A stretch of 64,000 bases of DNA from Nonomuraea turcica (GTDB lineage: Bacteria; Actinomycetota; Actinomycetes; Streptosporangiales; Streptosporangiaceae), in contig NZ_JAUZQF010000008.1 of assembly GCF_030718205.1 (NCBI RefSeq), forward strand, positions 124,001-188,000. Direction: 5' to 3'. Positions 35,103 through 42,940 of the stretch are shown here, piece after piece. The first letter of the stretch is position 1. Every line of letters begins with the position of its first letter. The position numbers and the translations under genes were made by a program. Below the pieces are notes generated by a model. That model worked only from the letters and a program-made list of their open reading frames with translations, was not told the DNA's origin and did no database searches.

Positions 35103-36056
35103 ATGATCGTTGAGGCGCACGACTTAAAGAAGACGTTCACCACCAGGAGCCGCAAGGGCCCGCAGACCGTCGAGGCGGTGCGCGGCGTCGACCTGCGTAT
35201 CGAGAAGGGCGAGATCTTCGGCGTGCTCGGGCCCAACGGCGCCGGCAAGACCACCACGATCAGGATGCTGGCCACGCTGATCACCCCCGACGCGGGCACG
35301 GCCGTGATCGCCGGGCACGACCTGCTCAAGGAGCCCGCCGCCGTCAGGAGCCGGCTGGGCTACGTGAGCCAGGCCGGCGGGGTCGAGGACACGACCAGTG
35401 CCAGGGCCCAGGTCATGATGGCCGCCAAGATCCACGCCGTGGCCGATCCGAAGCAGGCGACGGCCGAGGTGCTGGAGCGCTTCGACCTCACCGAGATCGC
35501 CGACCGCCCCGGCCGTACGCTGTCCGGCGGCCAGAAGCGGCGGGTCGCCATCGCGATCGGCCTGGTGCACAACCCGCCGCTGCTCTTCCTCGACGAGCCC
35601 ACCACCGGCCTGGACCCGCAGAACCGGGCCAACCTGTGGGACCGCATAGAGCAGCTCCGCGAGTCGGGCACCAGCGTGCTGCTCAGCACCCACTACCTGG
35701 ACGAGGCCGACGCGCTGTGCGACCGGCTGGTGATCGTCGACCACGGCCTGGTCGTGGCCGAGGGCACCCCGGCCGCGCTCAAGCGCGAGGTCTCCGGCGA
35801 CGTGATCACGCTCAGGGTCGACGATCCCGCGCGGGCGGCCGAGACGCTTGCGCCGCTCGCCCGGGAGACTCGGCTCGATGAGGACCTGCTGCGGGTCTAC
35901 GTGGACGACGGCGAGCACACGCTGCCCGCGCTGCTGCGCGCTCTGGAGGAGCAGGGCGTGAAGCTGAGCTCGATCGCGCTCGACCGCTCCACGCTCGACG
36001 ACGTGTTCCTGGCCAAGACCGGCCGATCCCTGCGCGACACCGGAGCCGCCGCATGA
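35103..36056 (+). CDS. ABC-2 type exporter ATP-binding protein, DrrA-like
   Basis: ATPase of 317 aa of the daunorubicin-resistance DrrA family. Walker A GPNGAGKTT, Q-loop region GYVSQAGGVE, signature LSGGQKRRVAIAIGL, Walker B LLFLDEPTTGLD, H-loop STHYLDEAD, then the ~90-residue DrrA C-terminal domain ending near LDDVFLAKTGR. AGGAG lies just before the ATG. It overlaps the permease gene by 4 nt. Substrate not readable; drug or lipid export is the family norm. Confidence 0.93.
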   Translation: MIVEAHDLKKTFTTRSRKGPQTVEAVRGVDLRIEKGEIFGVLGPNGAGKTTTIRMLATLITPDAGTAVIAGHDLLKEPAAVRSRLGYVSQAGGVEDTTSARAQVMMAAKIHAVADPKQATAEVLERFDLTEIADRPGRTLSGGQKRRVAIAIGLVHNPPLLFLDEPTTGLDPQNRANLWDRIEQLRESGTSVLLSTHYLDEADALCDRLVIVDHGLVVAEGTPAALKREVSGDVITLRVDDPARAAETLAPLARETRLDEDLLRVYVDDGEHTLPALLRALEEQGVKLSSIALDRSTLDDVFLAKTGRSLRDTGAAA

Positions 36057-36802
36057 TCCGCCACACCGCCCTCTTCACCGGCTACGAGCTGAAGAAGTCG
36101 TTCAGCAATCCGATCTGGCCGCTGTTCGGCATCCTGCAGCCGGTGCTCTACCTGGTGATGTTCGCTCCCCTGCTGAAGACCATGACGCCCGGCGGCACGA
36201 CGGTCGACGCCCTGCGCATGTTCACCCCGGCGGCGATGATGATGATCGCCGTCTTCGGGTCGATGTTCTCCGGGTTCGGGCTGATCGCCGAGCTGCGCGG
36301 CGGCTCGATCGAACGCTACGCCGTCAGCCCCGCGTGGCGACCGGCCATCGTGCTCGGGCGGGTGGCCAAGGACATGGTCCAGCTGGTCCTCCAGGCGATC
36401 CTGGTGCTGATCGTGGCGATCGCGATGGGCGTGCGCATCGGGGTCGTCGAGCTGGTGCTCGTGCTGTTGCTCATGGCCGCGACCGGCCTGTTCGCCTCCA
36501 GCCTGTCGCAAGGGCTGGCGCTGACCATCCGGGACGAGAACGGCATGTCGCAGACGCTCAACCTGTTCATGCTGCCGATCATGCTGCTGGCCGGGCTGTT
36601 CGTGCCCATCTCGTTCGCGCCCGAATGGATGAAGGCGATCGCGCCGGTCAATCCGCTCTATCACGCGGTGGAGGCGGGGCGGGCGCTGTTCGCCGGGCAG
36701 CTGTCCGACTCCTCGATCCCGATCGCGTTCGCGCTGTTCATCGTGCTGGCGGTGGTGACCACGATCTGGTCGATGCGGTCGCTAGGCAAGATCGCCGGGT
36801 AG
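36053..36802 (+). CDS. ABC-2 type exporter permease, DrrB-like
   Basis: Membrane protein of 249 aa with six predicted helices and the ABC-2 motif (LFMLPIMLLAGLFVPISFAPEWMKAIAPVNPL, shown here only by position near residues 170-200). It forms the export channel with the preceding ATPase. ATGA overlap upstream. The 3' end overlaps the convergent RpiR gene by 21 nt. Confidence 0.92.
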   Translation: MIRHTALFTGYELKKSFSNPIWPLFGILQPVLYLVMFAPLLKTMTPGGTTVDALRMFTPAAMMMIAVFGSMFSGFGLIAELRGGSIERYAVSPAWRPAIVLGRVAKDMVQLVLQAILVLIVAIAMGVRIGVVELVLVLLLMAATGLFASSLSQGLALTIRDENGMSQTLNLFMLPIMLLAGLFVPISFAPEWMKAIAPVNPLYHAVEAGRALFAGQLSDSSIPIAFALFIVLAVVTTIWSMRSLGKIAG

Positions 36803-37618
36803 GAACGCGCCGGTCTCGTCGGTCATCCGCTCGTACTCGTCGAGCCGGGCCTGCGTACGCAGCGGCGCCGCGTCCGCCATGGCCTCCACCAGGGCCATGG
36901 CGAGAGCCAGCGGCGCCGCATGCGAGTCGAACACGAGCCGGTCGCCGACCGGTGCGTCCAGCACCACCTCGGCCGGGAAATCCGGCTTGTCGGTGATCAC
37001 CGCCACCCTCAGCCCGAGCTTTTCCGCGTAGTCCAGGGCCTGCACCGCTTCCGTGGGATAACGCGGCAACACCACGGCCACCAGCCACTCCGCCCCGGCT
37101 CGCCGTGCCGCGTGCAACCCGTCGGTCAGCTCCGAACCGCCGTGCGTGAGCAGCCGCACGTCGGGGTGGATCCGGCGGGCGTAGTAGGCGAACGTCGTGG
37201 CCAGCCCGCAGGAGACCCGCAGGCCCAGCACGGGCAGGGGCTCGGTGGCGGCCAGTTGCTCGCCCAGCTCCTTGAGCGGGAACGCCGTCAGACGCTCCCG
37301 CACCACGGCCAGGTTGCGGATCTCAGAGTCGATGGCGCCGCGCAGCAGGCTCTCCTGCGGCTCGGGCACCCCGCCGCCGCCCAGCACGAGAGGCCGCAGC
37401 GCCTGGCGTAGCTCCGGATATCCGGCGAAACCGAGCACCATGGCGAATCTGGTCACCGACGGCTGGCTGACCCCGGCCCGCTCGGCGAGCTCGACACTGG
37501 ACAGGAAGATCGCCTCGTCCAGGTGCTCGCCGAGGTAGTGCGCGATTCTGCGCTGCACGGGCGACAACCTCCGGCCATCCAGCAGCACGCCCAGCCCACC
37601 GTGATATCCGTCGCCCAC
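36782..37618 (-). CDS. RpiR/MurR-family regulator, probable hut regulator
   Basis: Regulator of 278 aa. N-terminal HTH_6 domain (RIAHYLGEHLDEAIFLSSVELAERAGVSQPSVTRFAMVLGF, residues ~25-65) and a C-terminal SIS sensing domain (VLGLRVSCGLATTFAYYARRI, LPRYPTEAVQALDYAEKLGLRVAVITD). RpiR proteins bind short palindromes often of TGnAnT-type and respond to small metabolites. Position next to hutU and the matched palindromes before both hut units make it the likely hut repressor, perhaps sensing urocanate; this is inference. GTG start. Confidence 0.85.
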   Translation of the reverse strand: MGDGYHGGLGVLLDGRRLSPVQRRIAHYLGEHLDEAIFLSSVELAERAGVSQPSVTRFAMVLGFAGYPELRQALRPLVLGGGGVPEPQESLLRGAIDSEIRNLAVVRERLTAFPLKELGEQLAATEPLPVLGLRVSCGLATTFAYYARRIHPDVRLLTHGGSELTDGLHAARRAGAEWLVAVVLPRYPTEAVQALDYAEKLGLRVAVITDKPDFPAEVVLDAPVGDRLVFDSHAAPLALAMALVEAMADAAPLRTQARLDEYERMTDETGAFLPGDLA

Positions 37619-37778
37619 GCCACCTCCAACGTCGTCTGCCCGGCATTCTCATCCCACACCCATGCACCGACTGTGCCTTACTTCGGCCGAGGCCCCCGCC
37701 TGCGCGCCACGCCCTCCCAGGGCCGCGGCGGCGAGACGACGTGCAGGGCGGTTCGGCGCAACCGCGACGGCGGGGGCG

Positions 37779-39428
37779 TCAGGACTCCCGCATCGGGATG
37801 CGGACACCACGCGCGTCGGCGACCTCTGCGGCCTCCTCGTAGCCGGCGTCCACATGCCGCATGACCCCCGTCCCAGGGTCATTGGTGAGGACCCGGTTCA
37901 GCTTCTCCCCGGCCAGCGCCGTGCCGTCGGCCACCGTCACCTGGCCGGCGTGGATGGACCGACCGATCCCGACCCCGCCCCCATGGTGAATCGACACCCA
38001 GGCCGCCCCCGAGGCCGTGTTGAGCAGGGCGTTCAGGAGCGGCCAGTCCGCGATCGCGTCCGACCCGTCCGCCATGGCCTCGGTCTCCCGGTACGGCGAC
38101 GCGACGGACCCGCTGTCCAGATGGTCGCGCCCGATCACGACGGGCGCCTGAAGCTCTCCCGAGGCCACCATGTCGTTGAAGCGCTCCCCGGCCACGTTGC
38201 GCTCGCCGTATCCCAGCCAGCAGATGCGCGCGGGCAACCCCTGGAAGTGCACCTTCTCCCCGGCTTTCCTGATCCACCGGGCGAGCGGCTCGTTCTCGGG
38301 GAAGAGCTCCAGGATGGCCCGGTCGGTGGCGGCGATGTCGGCGGGATCGCCGCTGAGCGCCGCCCACCGGAACGGCCCCTTGCCCTCGCAGAACAGCGGC
38401 CTGATGTACGCGGGCACGAAGCCGGGAAAGTCGAAGGCCCGCCCGTAGCCGGCCAGCCGCGCCTCGCCCCTGATCGAGTTGCCGTAGTCGAAGACCTCGG
38501 CCCCCGCGTCCTTGAACCCGACCATGGCCTCCACGTGCCGCGCCATCGAGGTCCGAGCCCGCTCGGTGAACCCCGCGGGATCTTTCTCCCGCGCCGCGGC
38601 CATGTCCTCGAAGGCGATGCCGAGCGGCAGGTACATCAGGGGATCATGGGCGGAGGTCTGGTCGGTCACGATGTCGATCTCGGCTCCGCGAGCCAGCAAG
38701 GCGGGCACGAGCTCCGCGGCGTTCCCCACGACCCCGATCGACAGCGGCCGCCGCGCGTCGCGCGCCTCGTACGCCAGCCGCAGCGCCTCCTCCAGCGAGG
38801 CGGCCTCCACGTCGAGGTAGCGGTGCTCGATGCGGCGGGTGACCGAGCGCGGGTCGCAGTCGACGCAGATGGCCACGCCGCCGTTCATGGTGACGGCCAG
38901 CGGCTGGGCGCCGCCCATCCCGCCCAGCCCCGCCGTCAGCGTGATCGTCCCGGCCAGCGTGCCTCCGAAGCGCTTGGCGGCGACGGCCGCGAACGTCTCG
39001 TACGTGCCCTGCAGGATGCCCTGCGTGCCGATGTAGATCCATGACCCGGCGGTCATCTGCCCGTACATGGTGAGCCCGGCCGCCTCCAGCCGCCGGAACT
39101 CCTCCCAGTTGGCCCAGTCGGGCACCAGGTTGGAGTTGGCGATCAGCACGCGCGGCGCCCATTCGTGCGTGCGGAACACGCCGACCGGCCGCCCCGACTG
39201 CACGAGGAGCGTCTCGTCGCCCTCGAGCGTCGTGAGCGTCCTGACCAGCGCGTCGTAGGACGCCCAGTCACGCGCCGCCTTCCCCGAGCCGCCGTAGACG
39301 ACCAGCTGCTCGGGGTGCTCGGCGACCTCGGGGTCCAGATTGTTCTGCAGCATCCGGAGCGCCGCCTCCTGCGGCCACCCCTTGGCGGTGATCGTGGTGC
39401 CTCGCGGCGCGCGCACGGTGCGGCTCAT
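37779..39428 (-). CDS. hutU: Urocanate hydratase
   Basis: Urocanase of 549 aa, normal for the family, converting urocanate to imidazolone-5-propionate with tightly bound NAD+. NAD-binding GLGGMGGAQPLA, the N-terminal QNNLDPEVAEHPEQLVVYGG, and the catalytic-region Cys in ARICWLGYGER are visible. ATG 39428 is preferred (AGGAGG 6 nt upstream) over 39452. It carries the second hut palindrome upstream. HutH (histidine ammonia-lyase), which makes urocanate, is not in the window. Confidence 0.96.
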   Translation of the reverse strand: MSRTVRAPRGTTITAKGWPQEAALRMLQNNLDPEVAEHPEQLVVYGGSGKAARDWASYDALVRTLTTLEGDETLLVQSGRPVGVFRTHEWAPRVLIANSNLVPDWANWEEFRRLEAAGLTMYGQMTAGSWIYIGTQGILQGTYETFAAVAAKRFGGTLAGTITLTAGLGGMGGAQPLAVTMNGGVAICVDCDPRSVTRRIEHRYLDVEAASLEEALRLAYEARDARRPLSIGVVGNAAELVPALLARGAEIDIVTDQTSAHDPLMYLPLGIAFEDMAAAREKDPAGFTERARTSMARHVEAMVGFKDAGAEVFDYGNSIRGEARLAGYGRAFDFPGFVPAYIRPLFCEGKGPFRWAALSGDPADIAATDRAILELFPENEPLARWIRKAGEKVHFQGLPARICWLGYGERNVAGERFNDMVASGELQAPVVIGRDHLDSGSVASPYRETEAMADGSDAIADWPLLNALLNTASGAAWVSIHHGGGVGIGRSIHAGQVTVADGTALAGEKLNRVLTNDPGTGVMRHVDAGYEEAAEVADARGVRIPMRES

Positions 39429-39439
39429 GGTGACCCTCC

Positions 39440-39455
39440 TGAATGAAGGCATTCA
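39440..39455. promoter_or_regulatory. hut operator 2: palindrome before hutU
   Basis: TGAATGAAGGCATTCA has the same 6-bp arms and 4-nt spacer as the site before the M20-hutF-hutI operon and is almost the same distance (11 against 13 nt) from its start codon. It partly adjoins the hutU ribosome site, so a bound repressor would block initiation. Confidence 0.7.
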
Positions 39456-39481
39456 TCTATGTCACCCGCAGACTACAACGA

Positions 39482-41191
39482 CTACCCGACGAGGAACTGG
39501 GTGGCGGCCAGCTCGCGGTAGAGCTCGTCCGCGCCCACCAGCTCGGCGTGCGTGCCGACGGCCCGTACGCCGCCGCTCTCCATGACCACGATCCGGTCGG
39601 CGTTCGTCACCGTGGACAGCCGGTGGGCGATGACCAGCACGGTCGTCTCCGTGGCGACCTCGGCGATGACCTCGCGCAGCCGCATCTCGTTGACCGCGTC
39701 GAGCTGCGAGGTGGCCTCGTCGAGCAGCAGCAGCCTGGGCTTGCGCAGCAGCGCCCGGGCGATGGCGACCCGCTGCCGCTCGCCGCCGGACAGCAGCACG
39801 CCGCGGTGCCCGACCGCGGTCTCCAGTCCTTCGGGCAGCCTGGCCACGAGGTCGTCGAGCCGGGTGCGGGCGAGGGCGCGGCGCAGCTCCTCCTCGGTGG
39901 CGTCCTGGGCGGCGAAGAGCAGGTTCTCCCGCAGGGTGCCGGCCAGCACGGGGGCGTCCTGCTCGACGTACCCGAGCGCGGCACGCAGCTCGCCCAGCGG
40001 CCAGTCGCGGATGTCCCGCCCGCCGATCTCGATCTTCCCGTCCTGGTGGTCGTAGAAGCGTTCGAGCAGGCCGAACACCGTGGACTTGCCTGCTCCCGAC
40101 GGCCCCACCAGCGCGGTGAGCCCGCCGGGCGGCACCTCGAAGCTGACCCCGTCGTGCACGACCGGCCGGTCCTCGCCGTACCGGAACACGACGTTCTGGA
40201 ACGTCACCCCCACCGGCTCAGCACCACTCGCGACCACCACAGGCTCGGCGGGCTCGGCCGGCAGCTCCTCGATCTCCTTGATGCGCTTGAGCGCGGCCAG
40301 CCCCTGCTGGAGCTGGACCCCGCCCTGCACGAGCTGCCCGATCGGCGGCACCAGGTAGAACAGGTACAGCAGGAACGCGATCAGTGACGACACCTCCAGC
40401 GCGCCGGAGGCGACCCTGGCCCCGCCGACGGCCAGCACGGCGAGGAACGCGATCTGCACCGCCATCCACGTCGCCACTCCGGCCAGCGACGTCCACCCGG
40501 CGACCTGCAGCCCCCGGTCGCGGGCCCGCACCGCCGCGTCGCCGACCACGGCGATCTCCCGCTCCTCAGCGCCGCTCGCCTTGACGGTCCGGTACGCCTG
40601 CAGCGCCCGGTCCAGCACCGCTCCCATCTCGCCCACGGCCTCCTGGGCCTGCGACTGCGCCCGCTGGATCTTCGGCATGATGAGCGCGACGAGCCCGCCG
40701 ATCACCACGATCACGAGCAGCGTGATCAGCAGCAGCACGCCGTCCATCGCCACCATCAAGGCGATGGCTCCGACCAGCATGAACGCCGCACTGACCGACT
40801 CGACGATGCCGTTGGTCAGCACCGCGCGCAGCAGCGTCGTGTCACCGGTCACCCGCGACAGGAGATCGCCGGGCTTGAGCCGGTCCACGTCGGCGACCTT
40901 GAGCCGGAGCATTCGGTCGACGAGCCTGCGCCGGGCGCCGAGCACGATGCCCTCGCCGGTGCGCTCCATCAGATAGCTGCCGGCGGCCGACACGACGGCG
41001 CCGATCAACACCGCCGCGGTTAAGCCCAGCAGCGGCCCGGCCATGGACCCGCCTTGGCCGAAGGCGTCCACGACGTACTTGGCCAGCAGCGGCATCGCGA
41101 GCCCAGCCGCCGATCCGATCAAGCCCAGCAAGCCGCCCACGAGCAGGACCTTCCGGTGCGGGCGCACGTAGGTGAGCAGTTCCTTGATCAC
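39482..41191 (-). CDS. ABC exporter, fused membrane and ATPase domains (MsbA/LmrA type)
   Basis: Half-transporter of about 569 aa. Six membrane helices in residues ~15-310 (VLLVGGLLGLIGSAAGLAMP first), then the ATPase: Walker A GPSGAGKST near residue 360, LSGGERQRVAIARAL, Walker B LLLLDEATSQLD and the H-loop VIAHRLSTV. It would act as a homodimer exporting lipid or drug. GTG 41191 has AGGAG 6 nt upstream and is preferred to 41206. The promoter is overlapped by two operator-like palindromes (41255-41297), so it is probably inducible. Confidence 0.92.
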   Translation of the reverse strand: MIKELLTYVRPHRKVLLVGGLLGLIGSAAGLAMPLLAKYVVDAFGQGGSMAGPLLGLTAAVLIGAVVSAAGSYLMERTGEGIVLGARRRLVDRMLRLKVADVDRLKPGDLLSRVTGDTTLLRAVLTNGIVESVSAAFMLVGAIALMVAMDGVLLLITLLVIVVIGGLVALIMPKIQRAQSQAQEAVGEMGAVLDRALQAYRTVKASGAEEREIAVVGDAAVRARDRGLQVAGWTSLAGVATWMAVQIAFLAVLAVGGARVASGALEVSSLIAFLLYLFYLVPPIGQLVQGGVQLQQGLAALKRIKEIEELPAEPAEPVVVASGAEPVGVTFQNVVFRYGEDRPVVHDGVSFEVPPGGLTALVGPSGAGKSTVFGLLERFYDHQDGKIEIGGRDIRDWPLGELRAALGYVEQDAPVLAGTLRENLLFAAQDATEEELRRALARTRLDDLVARLPEGLETAVGHRGVLLSGGERQRVAIARALLRKPRLLLLDEATSQLDAVNEMRLREVIAEVATETTVLVIAHRLSTVTNADRIVVMESGGVRAVGTHAELVGADELYRELAATQFLVG

Positions 41192-41254
41192 CAAATCTCC
41201 TCTCACGACACATCTCGATGTGCTCCAACGAACGGGATGACGAAATCCACACCG

Positions 41255-41297
41255 GTCAACCTAAATTGACGACCTAAGTATGTCAACTTTGGTTGAC
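41255..41297 (-). promoter_or_regulatory. Promoter of the ABC exporter overlapped by two operator palindromes
   Basis: On the minus strand TTGACA (41286-41281) and TAGGTT (41263-41258) are separated by exactly 17 bp, a good housekeeping promoter. Two 16-bp palindromes with the same arms cover both hexamers: GTCAACCTAAATTGAC at 41255-41270 and GTCAACTTTGGTTGAC at 41282-41297, centres 27 bp apart. A dimeric repressor of MarR or similar type is expected; none is encoded adjacent. Confidence 0.7.
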
Positions 41298-41410
41298 CCT
41301 CCTCCTTGAGGAGGAGACCGACATCCGGATGCGGCCCACGGACGAATAGGGCGTCGAGGAACCCGGCCGGAACCTCGTACCAACCGATCAGCCCTTCGAA
41401 AGGACCGAAA

Positions 41411-42787
41411 ATGGAGCTCCGGATCAACCGGCGCGCTCTTGTCGGACTTGGCCTCGCCGCAGCGGTTGCCGCGTCGTCGTTGGCCGTGCTCCGTACCGAC
41501 TCCGGCATGGCTTCCTCGCACCGCGAGGCCCCCATGACCGCGGGTCTGCCGCAGATCGACAACACCGACGTGTACGCGTTCGTCAGCCCGGACAAGGCCG
41601 ACACGGTGACCCTGCTGGCCAACTGGAACGGATTCCAGGAGCCCAACGGCGGCCCCAACTTCTACCCGTGGGACACCCGCGCGCGGTATAACATCAAGAT
41701 CGACAACAATGGTGACGCCAAGACCGACATCACCTACCAGTGGACGTTCCGCGACGAGGACAAGCGCGGCAACAGCACGTTCCTGTACAACAACGGCCCC
41801 GTCACCTCGCTGAACGACCCCAACCTGCTCTTCCGCCAGCGCTACACGCTCAAGCGCATCACGCCGGGCGGCACCCAGACGCTGGTCTCCGACGGCATCG
41901 CCGCGCCGAGCAACGTCGGCCCGGCCTCCATGCCCGACTACGGCACCCTGCGTACCCAGTCCATCAAGGACCTGCCGAACGGCGGCAAGACGTTCGCCGG
42001 CCAGTCGGACGAGGCGTTCTTCCTGGACCTGCGCGTGTTCGACCTGCTCTACGGCGGCAACCTGTCCGAGGTCGGTCAGGACACCACCAGGGGCTACAAC
42101 GTCAACACGATCGGCCTCCAGGTGCCGCAGAAGGACCTCGCGCTCAAGGGCGACCCCAAGCGCAACCCGGTGATCGGCATCTGCTCGACGACCGACAAGT
42201 TCAACGGCAGCAGGTACGTCCAGGTCTCGCGCCTGTGCAACCCGCTGGTGAACGAGGTCGTCGCGCCCGCCGGGCTCAAGGACGCCTACAACGCTCTGGA
42301 CCCGTCGAAGGACGCCGACGTGTCAGCCCTGGTCAAGCGGGTCACCGACCCCGAGGTGGCCAGGCTGCTCGAGGCCATCTACGGCATCAAGGCGCCCGCG
42401 ACCCCGCGCAACGACCTGGTCGAGATCTTCCTGACCGGCATCGCCAAGCAGAACGGCCCCATCAAGGCCGACCTGAACTCGCAGGTGCTCAACAAGGACG
42501 CGGGCAAGCTGCGTCCCTCCGAGCAGTTGCGGCTCAACATGTCGATCGCGCCCTCGAAGGACCCGAACAGGCTCGGCGTCCTGGCCGGTGACCTGCAGGG
42601 CTTCCCGAACGGCCGCCGTCTCGGCGACGACGTCGTGGACATCGAGCTGCAGGCCGTGGCCGGCGCCGCGCAGTCCGGCAAGCTCGTGCCCGGCCTGACG
42701 GACAAGGTGGACAAGAACGACAAGCCGTTCGGGCAGTCGTTCCCGTACATCCCGCTGCCCAGCAACGTCGCTGTGAACCAGCGCTAG
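41411..42787 (+). CDS. Exported DUF4331 protein
   Basis: Secreted protein of 458 aa. An N-terminal signal (basic MELRINRR, hydrophobic VGLGLAAAVAASSLAVL) precedes the DUF4331 hallmark SSHREAPMTAGLPQIDNTDV and repeated beta-rich segments (VTLLANWNGFQEPNGGPNF, YNIKIDNNGDAKTDITYQW, SIAPSKDPNRLGVLAGDLQG). Function of DUF4331 is not established. It opens a set with a TPR protein and a His-rich NicO transporter, so a metal-related envelope role is possible. ATG 41411 follows AAAGGA; a longer frame from 41306 has no signal peptide. Three strong hairpins follow the stop. Confidence 0.85.
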   Translation: MELRINRRALVGLGLAAAVAASSLAVLRTDSGMASSHREAPMTAGLPQIDNTDVYAFVSPDKADTVTLLANWNGFQEPNGGPNFYPWDTRARYNIKIDNNGDAKTDITYQWTFRDEDKRGNSTFLYNNGPVTSLNDPNLLFRQRYTLKRITPGGTQTLVSDGIAAPSNVGPASMPDYGTLRTQSIKDLPNGGKTFAGQSDEAFFLDLRVFDLLYGGNLSEVGQDTTRGYNVNTIGLQVPQKDLALKGDPKRNPVIGICSTTDKFNGSRYVQVSRLCNPLVNEVVAPAGLKDAYNALDPSKDADVSALVKRVTDPEVARLLEAIYGIKAPATPRNDLVEIFLTGIAKQNGPIKADLNSQVLNKDAGKLRPSEQLRLNMSIAPSKDPNRLGVLAGDLQGFPNGRRLGDDVVDIELQAVAGAAQSGKLVPGLTDKVDKNDKPFGQSFPYIPLPSNVAVNQR

Positions 42788-42792
42788 ACCCC

Positions 42793-42828
42793 GACCGGCC
42801 GGCTTCCCTCTCTCCAAACCGGCCGGTC
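42793..42828 (+). terminator. Hairpin 1 after DUF4331 gene
   Basis: GACCGGCCGG (42793-42802) pairs perfectly with CCGGCCGGTC (42819-42828) around a 16-nt loop, 6 nt after the DUF4331 stop codon. No T-run. It acts as a terminator or mRNA 3'-end stabiliser. Confidence 0.65.
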
Positions 42829-42834
42829 CACCCC

Positions 42835-42868
42835 GGCGGCAGACCCCCGTCTCCCATCGTCTGCCGCC
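42835..42868 (+). terminator. Hairpin 2 after DUF4331 gene
   Basis: GGCGGCAGAC (42835-42844) pairs perfectly with GTCTGCCGCC (42859-42868) around a 14-nt C-rich loop. Second of three consecutive hairpins. Confidence 0.6.
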
Positions 42869-42880
42869 ACAGAGAGGGCC

Positions 42881-42910
42881 GGCCGGCCGTGTTCCCCGTC
42901 ACGGCCGGCC
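42881..42910 (+). terminator. Hairpin 3 before TPR gene
   Basis: GGCCGGCCGTG (42881-42891) pairs perfectly with CACGGCCGGCC (42900-42910) around an 8-nt loop. It ends 30 nt before the TPR start codon, leaving little room for a separate promoter. Confidence 0.6.
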
Positions 42911-42940
42911 GTCCCGACACCCAGCTCTGGAGCCTTCGAC

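Noticed and set aside
33810..37618. Mobile element carrying SDR, PadR and exporter into the hut cluster
   Set aside because: No transposase, integrase, terminal inverted repeat or target duplication is visible at either edge; only gene order suggests an insertion.
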